A stretch of DNA of 64,000 nt, from NCBI GenBank assembly GCA_005281725.1, contig SSBO01000014.1, positions 1,113,550 through 1,177,549 on the forward strand. The letters run 5' to 3'. The stretch's first letter is position 1. Each line of letters begins with the position of its first letter. Origin of the DNA: Wuchereria bancrofti (Eukaryota > Nematoda > Chromadorea > Rhabditida > Onchocercidae). The notes under the pieces were generated by a model that made no database searches, was not told the DNA's origin, and worked only from the letters and a program-made list of their open reading frames with translations. The position numbers were made by a program, and so were the translations under genes. This document shows, in pieces, positions 25,401 to 36,896 of this stretch.

Positions 25401-27302
25401 AACTTCAATTAAGTCAATTTCGATTAAAACAATTGTGCAGAACTCAATTTCGATTAAATTAATTGTGTAAAATTCGATTTCGATTAAATTAATTGCACTG
25501 CCTGTTGAATGGTATGAAATGAAAAGGGAAAAAAAAGCAAATATTTGTTAAATTGTTGAGTAAAAAATTATTTTTACATTTGAAAATGAAAAATTTGACC
25601 GATTTTTTTTTTTTGTACCAAAATCAAATTAAAAAATGTATATGTGACATATTCCGAGAGAGAGAGAGAAAGTGGGGAACAGAGAAGGAAAGAAGGAGAA
25701 AGAAAGAAAGAATGAAATGCAAGAAAATGGTTTTGAAAAAAAAAATTATGGATAAAAAAAATTTTTTCTTTGATTTTTGTCAATATTTGAAAATTTGTCA
25801 ATTTTTTTCCAAAAAAAAAAAGAAGATAATAAAATGATTATGAATGTTGGAAATAAAGATAAGATATGAAGTGATAATAGAAAATTAGAAATAATGATGA
25901 ATGGTTGAATAAAAATGAAGTGAAGCAAAAAAGAAAAAAGAAATGAAAAAAAAAATCGGAAAAAGAACTTTCAATTATTTTTTTTTTTCATTCTGTTTCG
26001 TTTTACATATAAACAACTTTTACTACACAATATTTTTCAAATAGTTAATTTTTTTTTTAAAAAAAGAAAGAAAGTAAATGTTTGAAAAGTAAGAAAGAAG
26101 CATATTAATGTGATATTAATATTTATGAAAAAATAAAATATGAGAGGAAAAAAAAATTAATTTTAATGTTTTAATTTATAAAGTTTAGTTTTAATACATT
26201 TTATGCTTTAAATTTTAATATTTATCTAGAATAATAATTGCATTAAAATTTTCCTTTTTGCTTCATTTTTTTGAACTTTAATTTAAAATATAAATTTNNN
26301 GAGAGGAAAAAAAAATTAATTTTAATGTTTTAATTTATAAAGTTTAGTTTTAATACATTTTATGCTTTAAATTTTAATATTTATCTAGAATAATAATTGC
26401 ATTAAAATTTTCCTTTTTGCTTCATTTTTTTGAACTTTAATTTAAAATATAAATTTTACTATCGTAGCTGATTGAAAATAAAATAGAATGCTTATGTACT
26501 TTTTTAAATTTCTCATATACAGGTAAAATTTTCTTTTTTTTTCTCGTTAGCATCAACTTCACCTCAGCACGTATTGCAAAAAAACTTACCTGTAATATTT
26601 AAAATAGAAATGGCAATTTCTATTTTCAAAATAACTTGCACTAGTTACAATTAAGTTTTTTAAATAATTTTGATATGTTCAATTAAATATTTAACATATA
26701 GAAATTAAATCAAATTAAAATTGAAATGAAATTTTAAAAATGAAATAATGAGAAAAAGAAAAATATTTCCTAGTTCAAAATTTAAATTTCACTTTTAACA
26801 CATTAAAACAAAATTATCTTTTTTTCTTTTATTATTCATGAAAACATTTTGTATTTTATGAAACTATTCTGTTTTAGAATTAATTTATACTTTATTTGTG
26901 AACTATTCAAAATACATTATTACTAATAAATAAATATAGCTTAGTGAAGTTAAGTATTAATTTAAAAAATTTTAAATTTTTATGAATTCCTTTTTTTTCT
27001 TTTGCTTAAATTCAACTCATATCACAAAAATTTCAGTATTCAAATTTTAGTTTCATTTAAAATTTATATCTAAAATGATAAAGAAAAAAAAAAATTACAA
27101 ACCCTGTTGGTGAACATGGTGGTGCTGTATGAGCACAATGCATTGCTGATGATGGACAACATAATGAGCCACCACCAAAACAAGCATCGCTAGGCTTACT
27201 AAGCATAATAATTAATTTTATCAGTAATTGTAATATCAATTGTGTAGCTCTACCACCACTGATAACATTATCACAACGAACATTTAGCACTGTCATTATC
27301 AT
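16480..27302 (-). CDS. Secreted Ground-like domain protein (grl family)
   Basis: Exons on the minus strand: 27302-27103, 21343-21201, 20142-20074, 19770-19528, 18217-17910, 17350-17144 (or 17293-17144) and 16668-16480. All phases match. The protein is about 452 aa (433 with the shorter exon 6). The N-terminus has a hydrophobic stretch (TQLILQLLIKLIIML) ending near SKPSDA/C, a likely signal or anchor segment, then a short Cys-rich part. The middle is low in complexity: Gly-rich, a run of 8 Pro, and 10 consecutive Gln in exon 5. The C-terminal ~75 residues form a Ground-like domain (TCNDPVLKTIIE ... SKRFGGRFNSIVSDSEFAYV ... RNCQL). Grl proteins are nematode hedgehog-related secreted proteins, mostly of epidermis and cuticle; the exact function here is unknown. 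Intron 1 contains assembly duplications. An ATG at 27296 is an alternative start. Confidence 0.88.
18770..19527 (-). repeat. 38-bp minisatellite starting at the exon 4 donor of the Ground-like gene
   Basis: About 20 direct copies of a 38-base unit lie in the intron right after the exon ending at 19528. On the minus strand the real donor is GAAG/GTAAGCTTAATGTC. The array units repeat the same words: GCTTAATGTC preceded by CAG/GTTAG, CAG/GTTGG or CAG/GTAAG, and AAGTAAGCTTGATC. The first intron bases are therefore part of the array, and dozens of donor-like CAGGT sites follow. Confidence 0.92.
22084..25134. repeat. Identical 1525-bp tandem copies around a single N (assembly duplication)
   Basis: Bases 22084-23608 and 23610-25134 have the same length (1525) and appear identical by eye, with one N at 23609 between them. 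This pattern is expected when overlapping contig ends are joined across a gap without merging. The copies contain no exon and lie in intron 1 of the Ground-like gene. A genuine recent tandem duplication is possible but less likely. Confidence 0.9.
26142..26456. repeat. Identical 156-bp copies around an NNN gap
   Basis: 26142-26297 and 26301-26456 are the same 156 bases separated by three Ns (26298-26300). This is most likely an unmerged contig overlap, also in intron 1 of the Ground-like gene. Confidence 0.9.
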
Positions 27303-27439
27303 CGCAATCAATCAATGTTGTAGTTAACACACTTTCCTCAGAAAAAAAAAAAATAAGAATAAACAATAAATAGAATTAAATAAGATAAAAACAAAGAACG
27401 ACGATAACAAATTAATATGAATAAATAAATTAAATGAGC

Positions 27440-27680
27440 TAATTAATAAGCAATAGCATTAATGATTAATAATAATAACAATAATATTAATAATATAATG
27501 ACAAAAATAGTAATAACAATATACTGATAAATAATAATAATATTGGTAATAATAAATAAGTAAACAAATAATAATAATAATGACAATAATAATATTGATG
27601 ATAACAAATAATGATAATAGTAAGTAATAATAATATTGATGATAACAGCAGTAGTAATGTTTGTATATATATAATGGTAG
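27440..27680. repeat. AAT/GATAAT microsatellite
   Basis: Imperfect AAT-type repeats upstream of the Ground-like gene. No coding potential is seen. Confidence 0.85.
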
Positions 27681-27766
27681 TGTAGGCCTGTATGATAGAT
27701 TTAATTCAAATTTTATTACTGAAATTAAGACGAATAAGAAACCCTTTTTCTATGATGTGCACATAC

Positions 27767-27851
27767 CCTTTTTGCTCTCATAACCAACTATCAAAAATCC
27801 GGAATACCCTAAGGCGATAGTAATACATTGCTCCGGTAACTGTGTACCGCC
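27767..27851 (-). other. Exon-like open island upstream of the Ground-like gene
   Basis: On the minus strand, TTTCTAACAG/GGCGG (acceptor) opens a 28-codon frame (GGTQLPEQCITIALGYSGF...) ending at AAAAAGG/GTATGT (donor). Base composition is clearly less AT-rich than the flanks. The leftover phase (1 base) would fit an acceptor-like ACAG/TG ending at 27290, inside the first exon called for the Ground-like gene, giving an alternative N-terminus; that acceptor is weak. I do not recognise the peptide. It may be an alternative 5' exon, an exon of an unseen gene, or chance. Confidence 0.35.
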
Positions 27852-29359
27852 CTGTTAGAAACATTAATCTTGACACTGACCACATAAGTTTTAAATCAAA
27901 TTAATAACAAATGCTAATTAATGTTACTATTTATTTATTACCTATTATTATTATTTATTATTTATTATTATTTCTGTTATATATTCAAGTAGTTTTTCGA
28001 AGAAAATTATAAAAAAAAAAGAAAATGAATGGATAAATTTAAAATTGAATAACTGAATTAATAATTTGTTTCAAAGCATATTGCATTTTATAGGTGTTAC
28101 AAAGTAATATGTTAATTAGTGAAAGTATCAAATTAATTAGAAACTTATAATTTGTTAATACAAAAAATGCAAACAGCAAGCATTGTTCAAAAAAAGAAAT
28201 TTTTTTTTTGGACTTATTTTTAAAAAAAAAAAACATTTTTAAAAAATTTAAAATTTACAGATTAGCAGAAATTGTTTTATTGTTTTGGAAAAATATCTAA
28301 TTTTTTTTCAACTTATTGAATCATATATAGTTAACTTTTTTTTTTTCAATTGATTGTGGAATAAAATATTTTATATTTTAAATTGTAAAAATATTTGATT
28401 TGTCTTTTTTTGGAACTAATAAAATTTTGATAAAATTTAAGAAAATATAGGAGTAAATTTCTATGTTTATTCAACTTTTTTTTTTTGAAATCACTTACAT
28501 GTGATTATAAACTTTTGCAATAATTAATTGCAATTTTGAACGTTGACAAATTTGCACTATTCGAGTACTCAATTAAATTTCATTTGTATTATTTAAGTGC
28601 TTAATTAAATTTTATTTTACTATATTTTTCATAAAATATGCAAATATTTGTTGACGATTATTTGATACGTATATTATTTAATGTTTGATCACGTCATTAT
28701 TTCCGGTTTCAGTTTTGCTGCAAACTTGATTGAAATGGACAAGTTGGATTATAAATTAATCTGTTTGCATCTGGATTATAATTTTTAACAAAAATAGTAT
28801 AATTTCTAATTTTCAAGATTGGTTAAAAAATTCCAAAATTTGAGATTATTAATTTCAACATTAACTAAAAAATTTTTTGGAATTTGAAAGTGATAAATAT
28901 TTACCAAAAAAAAAAAAACGAAAAACAAAAAAAAACTTTCCGGAACAGTTTTTTTTGTTTTGCAGTAAGATTTGTTGTTTTCTTCCTATCCAAATTCAAA
29001 TTAGTTCAACTAAAATTGTGAAATTAAAACAATTAAAATGCAATTTCGCAAATGGAAAAATAAATATTCCATAAAAAAGTTTTCATTTTTATTGCTTTTC
29101 CCGTTTCAATTCACTTTTTCCATGTAGCATTAAAAATTTTAAGAAAGAAATTGCTTTAAAAAAGTTTTCTTTTCTTTTTTTTTCATGATTTTATCTAATT
29201 TCCACACATGTAAATATTCAAATTGAATTATTCTTATTAGAATATTAAATTTCAATTTTTACAATATTAAAAATTTATATAGATAAAAAAATATTTAGAA
29301 TATTTTTTTAAGAAATATTAAAAAGTTTGTAGCTATGTGTATAATAAAAAGAAAATCAT

Positions 29360-29708
29360 TTTTTTTTTATATTAAAAATTTCAAACTAATCAAAACAATT
29401 TCATTTGCTATATGACAGGTTTTTTCTTTTTTTTTGCATTTAGTTTTATGATAATATATTTATTCATTTAATAGTAAAATTCAATTTCAAAAGAATGTCA
29501 GCCATGTGCGAAAAAAAAAAGAAAGAACAAAAAANTTTTTTTTTATATTAAAAATTTCAAACTAATCAAAACAATTTCATTTGCTATATGACAGGTTTTT
29601 TCTTTTTTTTTGCATTTAGTTTTATGATAATATATTTATTCATTTAATAGTAAAATTCAATTTCAAAAGAATGTCAGCGATGTGCGAAAAAAAAGAAAGA
29701 ACAAAAAA
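29360..29708. repeat. Near-identical ~174-bp copies around a single N
   Basis: 29360-29534 and 29536-29708 are the same sequence apart from one substitution (GTCAGCCATG versus GTCAGCGATG) and A/T run lengths, with an N at 29535. They are likely overlapping contig ends, possibly from two haplotypes. Confidence 0.88.
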
Positions 29709-32459
29709 CAAAGATCGAAACAAAAATAAAGCAAAATTAAAAATTTTTTAAGAAAAAAATTCAAAAATTTTAGACTTATCTGCTTGTAATATAATTTTAT
29801 AAACGAGTTTTTACTAACTTTTTTTTTGTTTTGTTTTAAAATTTATTTTGTTTTATAACAAAGATATAGCAAGAAGTGTAATTTATCCATTTGTCTTATT
29901 AATTAATACTTACTTGAAAGCAAATATATAAAAAAGAGATTGAAATATTAACAAAGAAATTTGATTTAATCATACTATTAAAAACAAAAAGAAAAAAATG
30001 AAATAAAAAATTTGAAGAAATTTATGTTTTCATTTTGTCGCTGCTTTTTTTCTTTTTTATTTAAATTTATTTAAAATAATTTCAACAATTGCTTTTGCGC
30101 TTTTTCAAATAGTAATAATAATTATTATTTGTTCCAGTATTTTTCATATTTTATCTTTATTTAAAATTTTGAATTAATTCTGACAATTTGTAAATTATTT
30201 TTTGAGCATAATTCACTGTGAAATAAATAAGTCATTATAATTTCTCTTTTCGAGGATTTTTTTTTTTTTGAAAAAAGTATTTAATTTTAAAATTATAATG
30301 AAATCTTAAGCAAAAGCGATGAAATAAGTTATATTTATGCTAAAATATTTTTATGTTAATTTCAATCAAAAAAAAAATCATTTTTGAAATTTGTAAATTT
30401 TTAAAATATATGAAATTTGCTTATGGTAAAAATACATTTTGTAAATATTGCCAATTGTCATTAATGTTTAATGTAATTTTATGATTAATTAATCTTAATT
30501 TATGACAAGATTTGTAAATAAAAGTGAAACCAAAAAGTTTATCATTTGAAATTTTGAATGGAATGTGAAAAAATTTGGAAAAAAAAGGGAATGAATGAAT
30601 GTGTAACAAAGTAATGATAGATAAACCGGAAATGACAAAAAAAAAAAAATTTTTTTTTAAATAATAGAATGTAAATTTGTTTGATAAAGTTGAAATAAAT
30701 ATTTTTCTTGAACTTTGAAATAGGATTTCAAAAATGGGATAAATCTGTTTGGTTTTTTAATTTTTCTTTTTGATCCTTTTTTTTGTTGTAAACAATTAAT
30801 TAATGAGTAAACATCTTGTTGTAAATGAAAAAAAAAAAAGATATGCGATTGTTTCCTTCATTTTCATACAATTAACAAAATTTTTTTTTCTGAAATTTAT
30901 CAAATGAAAAAATAGTGAACAAACAGGAAAAGAAAAAAAAGTTAGAAAAAATTAAAAAATATGGGGTAGAAATATCATAAAATGATTTTTTACATTTTCA
31001 TTTCTTTTTTATTTTTCAAATCCTGAATTGAAAAAAAAACCACCGGTGGGAGAGAGAGAGAGAGGAGGGTAAGTGAAAGGAAGAATTATTAAACAATTAT
31101 TGATGTATTTCATTAATTAATTTAATTAATTAATTAATTAATTAATTAATTAACTCTTTTCTTTTTTTTGTTTATGCAAATAATTAGAATTATATTATTA
31201 CTATTGAATAGAGCAACTGAAAACAAAAAAAAAAGTGGAAAAAAAAAAGAAATAGTTAAAAATTTCATTACGAAATGTAATTAATAAATTTTTGAAAATT
31301 TAAATGTGTAATTTGTTTCCATTTCATTCATACAATTATTTATTAGAATACGTATTGATTAAAGCTTTTTTAATTAAATTGATACTTAAAAAAGGTTTTA
31401 ATTAATATTTTGTAATATTTTTTCTTTTAAATAAATTGCTATTTAACAAAGGATTGAAATTTATTTAATTGAATTATACATTTTTAAATATAAAATTTGC
31501 TACTGCTTAATTAATCTATTATTTATTGTTTTTAGTTAAAATAAAAAATATACGATTTGGTTTTTGTCGTCTTTTCCTTTCCATTTTTTTCGAACAAAAA
31601 AAGAAAGTTATAAAGAAATGCAAAATATTTGATTACTAATTAAAATAGCACAAAATAGAGAAAAAAAAAATAATTTCGATATGCTTTAAAAATAAATTGT
31701 CAAAAAAGAAAAAAGAAATTCTTTTTAAAGTACAAAAAAAATTACAAGGAAATAAATAAAAATTTTAAAAATATAAAAATAACTTATTGAAACATAAAAA
31801 AAATCTTCAGAAAAGACAAAAATAAGATTTCTAATTAATAATTAATTTGCACAAAAAAGTATTTCCTCCTTTTTTTGCAATAAAATTAGATAATCAAATT
31901 GTAACAAATATAAAAATTTCAAATTGAAAAATAATTTAATTTCTTACAGTCAGTTAACGGCATACAATAGCACAAGCATAGCGCATAAAATATTTTAGAA
32001 AAAATAATGGTAAATAATAAAACTGAAATTTAGTTAGCAAATAGCAAATAAAAATCAAAAATAAGCAAATCAGTTGCTTATTTCATATACCGCTTGAAGG
32101 TCTGCTACTTATTTTATTAAAATATAAAATTAATTATAATCATAGAGGAGAAGAAATTTAAATTAGAAAATTAATAACCTAGAATTTTTCTTTTGAGGTC
32201 ATTTGTCATTTTTTTTTCTTTCTTTTTTTTTTTTTTTGCATCATAAATAAATGATCAATCATCCAAAAAATATTCACTTCTATATATTTGTCATATATAT
32301 AATTTCACATTTGTATTAGTTGTAAGCATTTCAAGCGTCAAAAACGTGTAAATAATTGTAATAATATAACGTACGCCCAAAATATTGCAAATATTGAATA
32401 CGTGAAGTAAATTAATTAATAACATAGATCATATGCTTTTTCTATCATTTCATTATTGT

Positions 32460-32790
32460 TTTAATTATCTGATAAAAATTTTAAATGAATAATTTCAATA
32501 GCTAATTTATAAGAGTTCAAAACAAAAAAAAAAGAGAAAAAATAAACAAATTAATTAAATTATTTTTGATAACTTGCTAATTAATTATAATTATAGAATA
32601 AATGAATTTATTTTGATAAATTTTAAATTTATCAATTGATTACATATACATGAACAAGTTGATGAACAATTTGAATTACTAATTTATAAAAGTTCAAAAA
32701 AAAGAAAAAATAATAAATAAATTATATTATCTTTGATAATTTGCTAATTAATTATAATTATAGAATAAATGATTTTTTTTTTGATAAATT
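32460..32790. repeat. Two-copy AT-rich direct repeat
   Basis: A block with TTGCTAATTAATTATAATTA and TAGAATAAATGA occurs near 32570-32640 and again near 32740-32810, each preceded by TTATAAAAGTTCAAAA-like sequence. No coding potential is seen. Confidence 0.6.
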
Positions 32791-35419
32791 TTCGATTTAT
32801 TAATTGATTATATATACAATTACAATAAATTTTAGAAGTAATTGTGGTAATTTTAAATAAAATTCATTTCAAAAACAATTACAAGTAGTTGTAAAAAGAG
32901 TTCTTTTAATTAAATTATCTAATTAATATACTTTTTTTTGGTGAATTGAATAGCTGAACAAATTATTGAATATTGAAACATGAAATGAATTAATTTAATA
33001 TAATTATTCAGCACAAGCTTTCATGCGTTTTTTTTTACGCTCAGTAATAAGTTGAATGAAAAATTGCTGAAAATTTATCGTGAAATTTAAAAGTGATAAT
33101 GATATGATAATGTTACTTTTCCATAAATTATAGATTTATAGATATTAATTAAATAATAAATTATAGATATTATTGACTAATGAAATTGTTTCTATATTAA
33201 TAATTCAATATTTATGGAAATTAATTTGAAGAAATCAAAATTAATTCCTAATTAACATAATTTTTTTAAAACAAAATTATGTTACCTATAATCCAATAAT
33301 AATTAAACAAATAATAGAAATTGATCAGAAATATCAGTTTGGAATTATCATATGAAAAAGTGTATTAAATATTTTAAAATGTCTTTTAAAAAGAAAATAT
33401 TTTAAAATATTTTTTTTTTTTTGTTATGTTTTGATATTTAAATAATAGCAATTGAATAATAATCATCAAAAATTATATTTATCACATATTGAAGGATAAA
33501 AAAGTGTAATCGATGTTATTGTATTTAATAAATATATGATCGGAATTCAGAATAATTAATTAATTAAATATGAATTGCAAAATCTGGGATTTTGGATAAG
33601 CTTTTTTTCTTTGGTACAATTTTAAAATCAATAAGAAAGATGAAAGAAAAAAAGCGAGCATTTTCAGTATTGTTTATTTTTTTATTAATTTAATCATTTC
33701 GCTCTTATTGTTAATCTTTTTTTCTGTTTATTTTTTAAGAATGATGGAAAAAAGTAAAAAAAGATGACTAGACAATTAATAAAAATTAATATATTTCAGT
33801 TTTGCATCTTTATTAATTATTGCTTATATTAATTTATAAAATCATTAACACTACCTTAATTATAAATATTATTATTATTGTTAATATAAGTTGAAATTAT
33901 TGTTAATATAATTTTTATAAATTGAAAATGCTTCATTTTTCTTTATCACTTGCTTTTGCCCTCTCTCTTGCTCTAAAAATCAATAAGTTAATAAGTGATA
34001 GGAGAAAATTAAGTTGAAAATTTAGAAAGAACAATAATTAAGAAAATTATCACACTGATAAAAATTTCATCCATTGATAATATTTCCTTCATTCACTCAC
34101 CTCCTTTTTGATATTCCAGTTAATTTAAAGGTCAAATTTCTAAATTGTTAAATGATTGATGTTAAATGTATGTGAATGAATGAAAATAAAAATGAGTAAA
34201 TAATGTAGATAAAAATTTTCCCAAATCATATAATCGTTTTGAATTCATTCTTAAAATATATAATTTTCATTGCAAATTTAAATCCTTATAAATTCTCATG
34301 GATATATATTTAATCGTTACAATTTAAATTCGAATTTGAATTTAATTTAACAAATAATTTATCTTTTTTTCTTTGAAAATTTTATTTCTTATGAAACATT
34401 TGATCAAATTTTAACTTATAATTAATTTACTAAAGTTTATAAAGTACAAAAATAAAAATAAAAACTACTGCTACTAATATTTTATATATTTAATTTTATA
34501 AATGTTCATATTTGTATTAGTTAATGTAAGAAATTTCATGGCACTTTTTTTTTTTATTTTTTAATTTTATAGGATAATCTTTATTATCTATTTTTAATCA
34601 TTTTATTTGCTAGTTAATAGTGATAGTAGAAGAAATTTGACTAATAACATTGAAATATGTTATAATTTTATTCAAAGAAATTAATAGGACTAATTAAAAG
34701 TTTAAACAGTTCAATTTTATAATGTCATTCATTAATTAGTAAATTCATTATCAAAATTGTCAGCGATTTTTTTTCTCTCCATGATCATTAATAAAAAACT
34801 AATATGAACCAAAACTGGTTTAATATGAAACCATTTAATTTATTTAAATGTAATGTCATCACCTTTAGGCAAAATATTTGTTCATTTATTTGAATTAATT
34901 TTTTTTTCTAAAAAAAAATACTTTTATCTCAAATAATTTTTTCAATTTCAAAATTATTTTAAAAATATTTGTTAGTAATAAATGAATGAATATGCACAAT
35001 GAGCAAAGTTATCAAAAAGCAAATAAGAAAGAAAATGCATATGTTTGTTTATTTTTCAAACAAATGATTAAATATCAAAAAGAAAATAGAATTAAGAAAT
35101 ATTTTTATTGCTTATTTATTCATAAATTTTTACAATTTCTACGAAATCTTTCTTGCTTTGTTCTTTTTGTTTACAAAAAATATGTAAATATTTTTTAGTG
35201 AAAAAAAAAATATTTGTTGATGCAAAAAAAAAGAAAAATTAGAAAAAGAAATGAAATTATTAAACAGAATAAAGAAAAGAGGAAGAAATCATTGTAAAAT
35301 GTAATATTAATATAAATTGATTAATTAATTACTTCATTATTATTAATAATTTTTCGAATAAAATTTGAATAAAACCTTTTCCTTATTTATTTTACTCATT
35401 ATTAAATTGCTCAAATGAT

Positions 35420-35565
35420 TTAACAGTCGTAATTACTACTATTAATTATTATTGTTATTAATTTTATTACTATTATTATCATTATCATCATTAATCATTA
35501 TTATTATTGCTATTATTTATTATTATATTGTTATTATTATTATTATCATTAATTGTTCTAAATTT
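35420..35565. repeat. ATT/ATC trinucleotide microsatellite
   Basis: An imperfect ATT run in the intergenic region downstream of eIF2-alpha. Confidence 0.8.
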
Positions 35566-36896
35566 ACTCCATCAAACATTTGTTTTTTTTTTCCGTTTCA
35601 TTGATCCATCAGAATAGTTACCAAGTTTTTTTTTTTACTCAAAAAAAAAAAGCAAAAATAAAAAATAATGTCATCGATATAAATTGCTGTCATCTTATTT
35701 AACTGTACATTCATTTTTATTAATATGATTAAGATTTAGAAAACTTGTTTACTAATCTTTATCTTATCACAAATTAATTTTCGTAATAAATCAGGTATAT
35801 CAAGGTGGAACAATTTTTCCTTCATTTTCATCCATTTTATATTTTTATATTTCATTCATTTTATTCACAGCCATTCTCATTTTCGCTTTTATTACATGCT
35901 TATCAATTAAAAATACAATCACTTTAAACATTACACATTTTTTTTTTTCACTAAATATTTCAACTACAATTTTTTTGAAAAAAAAAAAAGAAATTCTAAT
36001 CATCTTTACAATTTTGCTCATTTTTTTTTTTACAACTTTATTTCACATTTATCCTTTTATCATTCAATTATCTTTTTTGCAAATATTCAAGAAAAAAAAA
36101 AGATCATTTCAATAAGTTTAAAATATTTTAAAATTGATATGATAAAAAAGAAACAAACTGTGTTAAATTCTAAAATAGGTGAATCAGATTGTGCATCGAA
36201 CAAATAATATCAATTTGCGAATGGGTCAAAAAAGTTGAATATAAACAATAAATATCGATGATCTTTTTTCCAACTAAGAAATCAAGTGAAAGGGAGAGAG
36301 AAACACAGGGGAAGAAAGGGAGAGAGTACATATACAACAAATAGATACTTTTTTTTTCCCTTGGTTTAAAGGTCAACTTCCCGTCATCTCGAATTAACCT
36401 CTTCAAATGTTTTTTACGTTTATAGTTCTAAACAAATTTTCTCATATGCAAAAACATACGAAATATGTAAATCATTTATCATTCGTCTCAAAGTTTACAC
36501 ATATGACAAAACAACGAATAAAACCTAATTTGAGGAAAAATGACAAATGTCAACAAACAAAATGTTTCAGAATCCATAGCTTTTACCATAGCAAAAATAT
36601 ATTACTTTCACATATTCATTCACTTGAATGCTAAAATAAACTAAAAAAACTTTCATTTAATGCATAAAAAAACTAAAAAAAAAAAAAAAATAATAATAAG
36701 AATGACAGGAAAGTCTCAGATGAAATTTAAAATGTTTACAGCATGCTGCATCTTTTCAAAATCTCCTAACATCCGTTTATCAAAAGGATGCAATTTAAGA
36801 AATCTTCTCATAATCTTTTTCCTTTTCACTCTATAAAATTACATATTCTTTGTTAATTTATGATTAAAAATTTATAATTAACACCAAAATTTCTCT

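Larger units (their letters stand above)
27303..36896. other. 9.6 kb largely gene-free intergenic region
   Basis: This lies upstream of the Ground-like gene (-) and downstream of eIF2-alpha (-). It is mostly A/T runs and simple repeats. Items seen: AAT microsatellites (27440-27680, 35420-35565), a less AT-rich island with an exon-like ORF (27767-27851), an N-flanking duplication (29360-29708) and a two-copy repeat (about 32460-32790). A 35-codon ORF at 28681-28788 is too short to call. The region probably holds regulatory sequence for the Ground-like gene, or exons too small to recognise. Confidence 0.55.

Noticed and set aside
25553..25928. Overlapping ORFs on both strands
   Set aside because: GA and poly-A tract translations inside intron 1 of the Ground-like gene.
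27690..27870. Possible tRNA or snRNA in the less AT-rich island
   Set aside because: No tRNA arms or known snRNA core motifs were found by eye, and no spliced-leader RNA sequence is present.
28681..28788. 35-codon ORF (MFDHVIISGFSF...) with a TTTCAG inside
   Set aside because: Too short, single exon, no recognised family; kept only as a weak candidate.
36407..36634. 75-codon plus-strand ORF near the eIF2-alpha 3' end
   Set aside because: No recognisable domain, no splice partners, and composition like flanking DNA.
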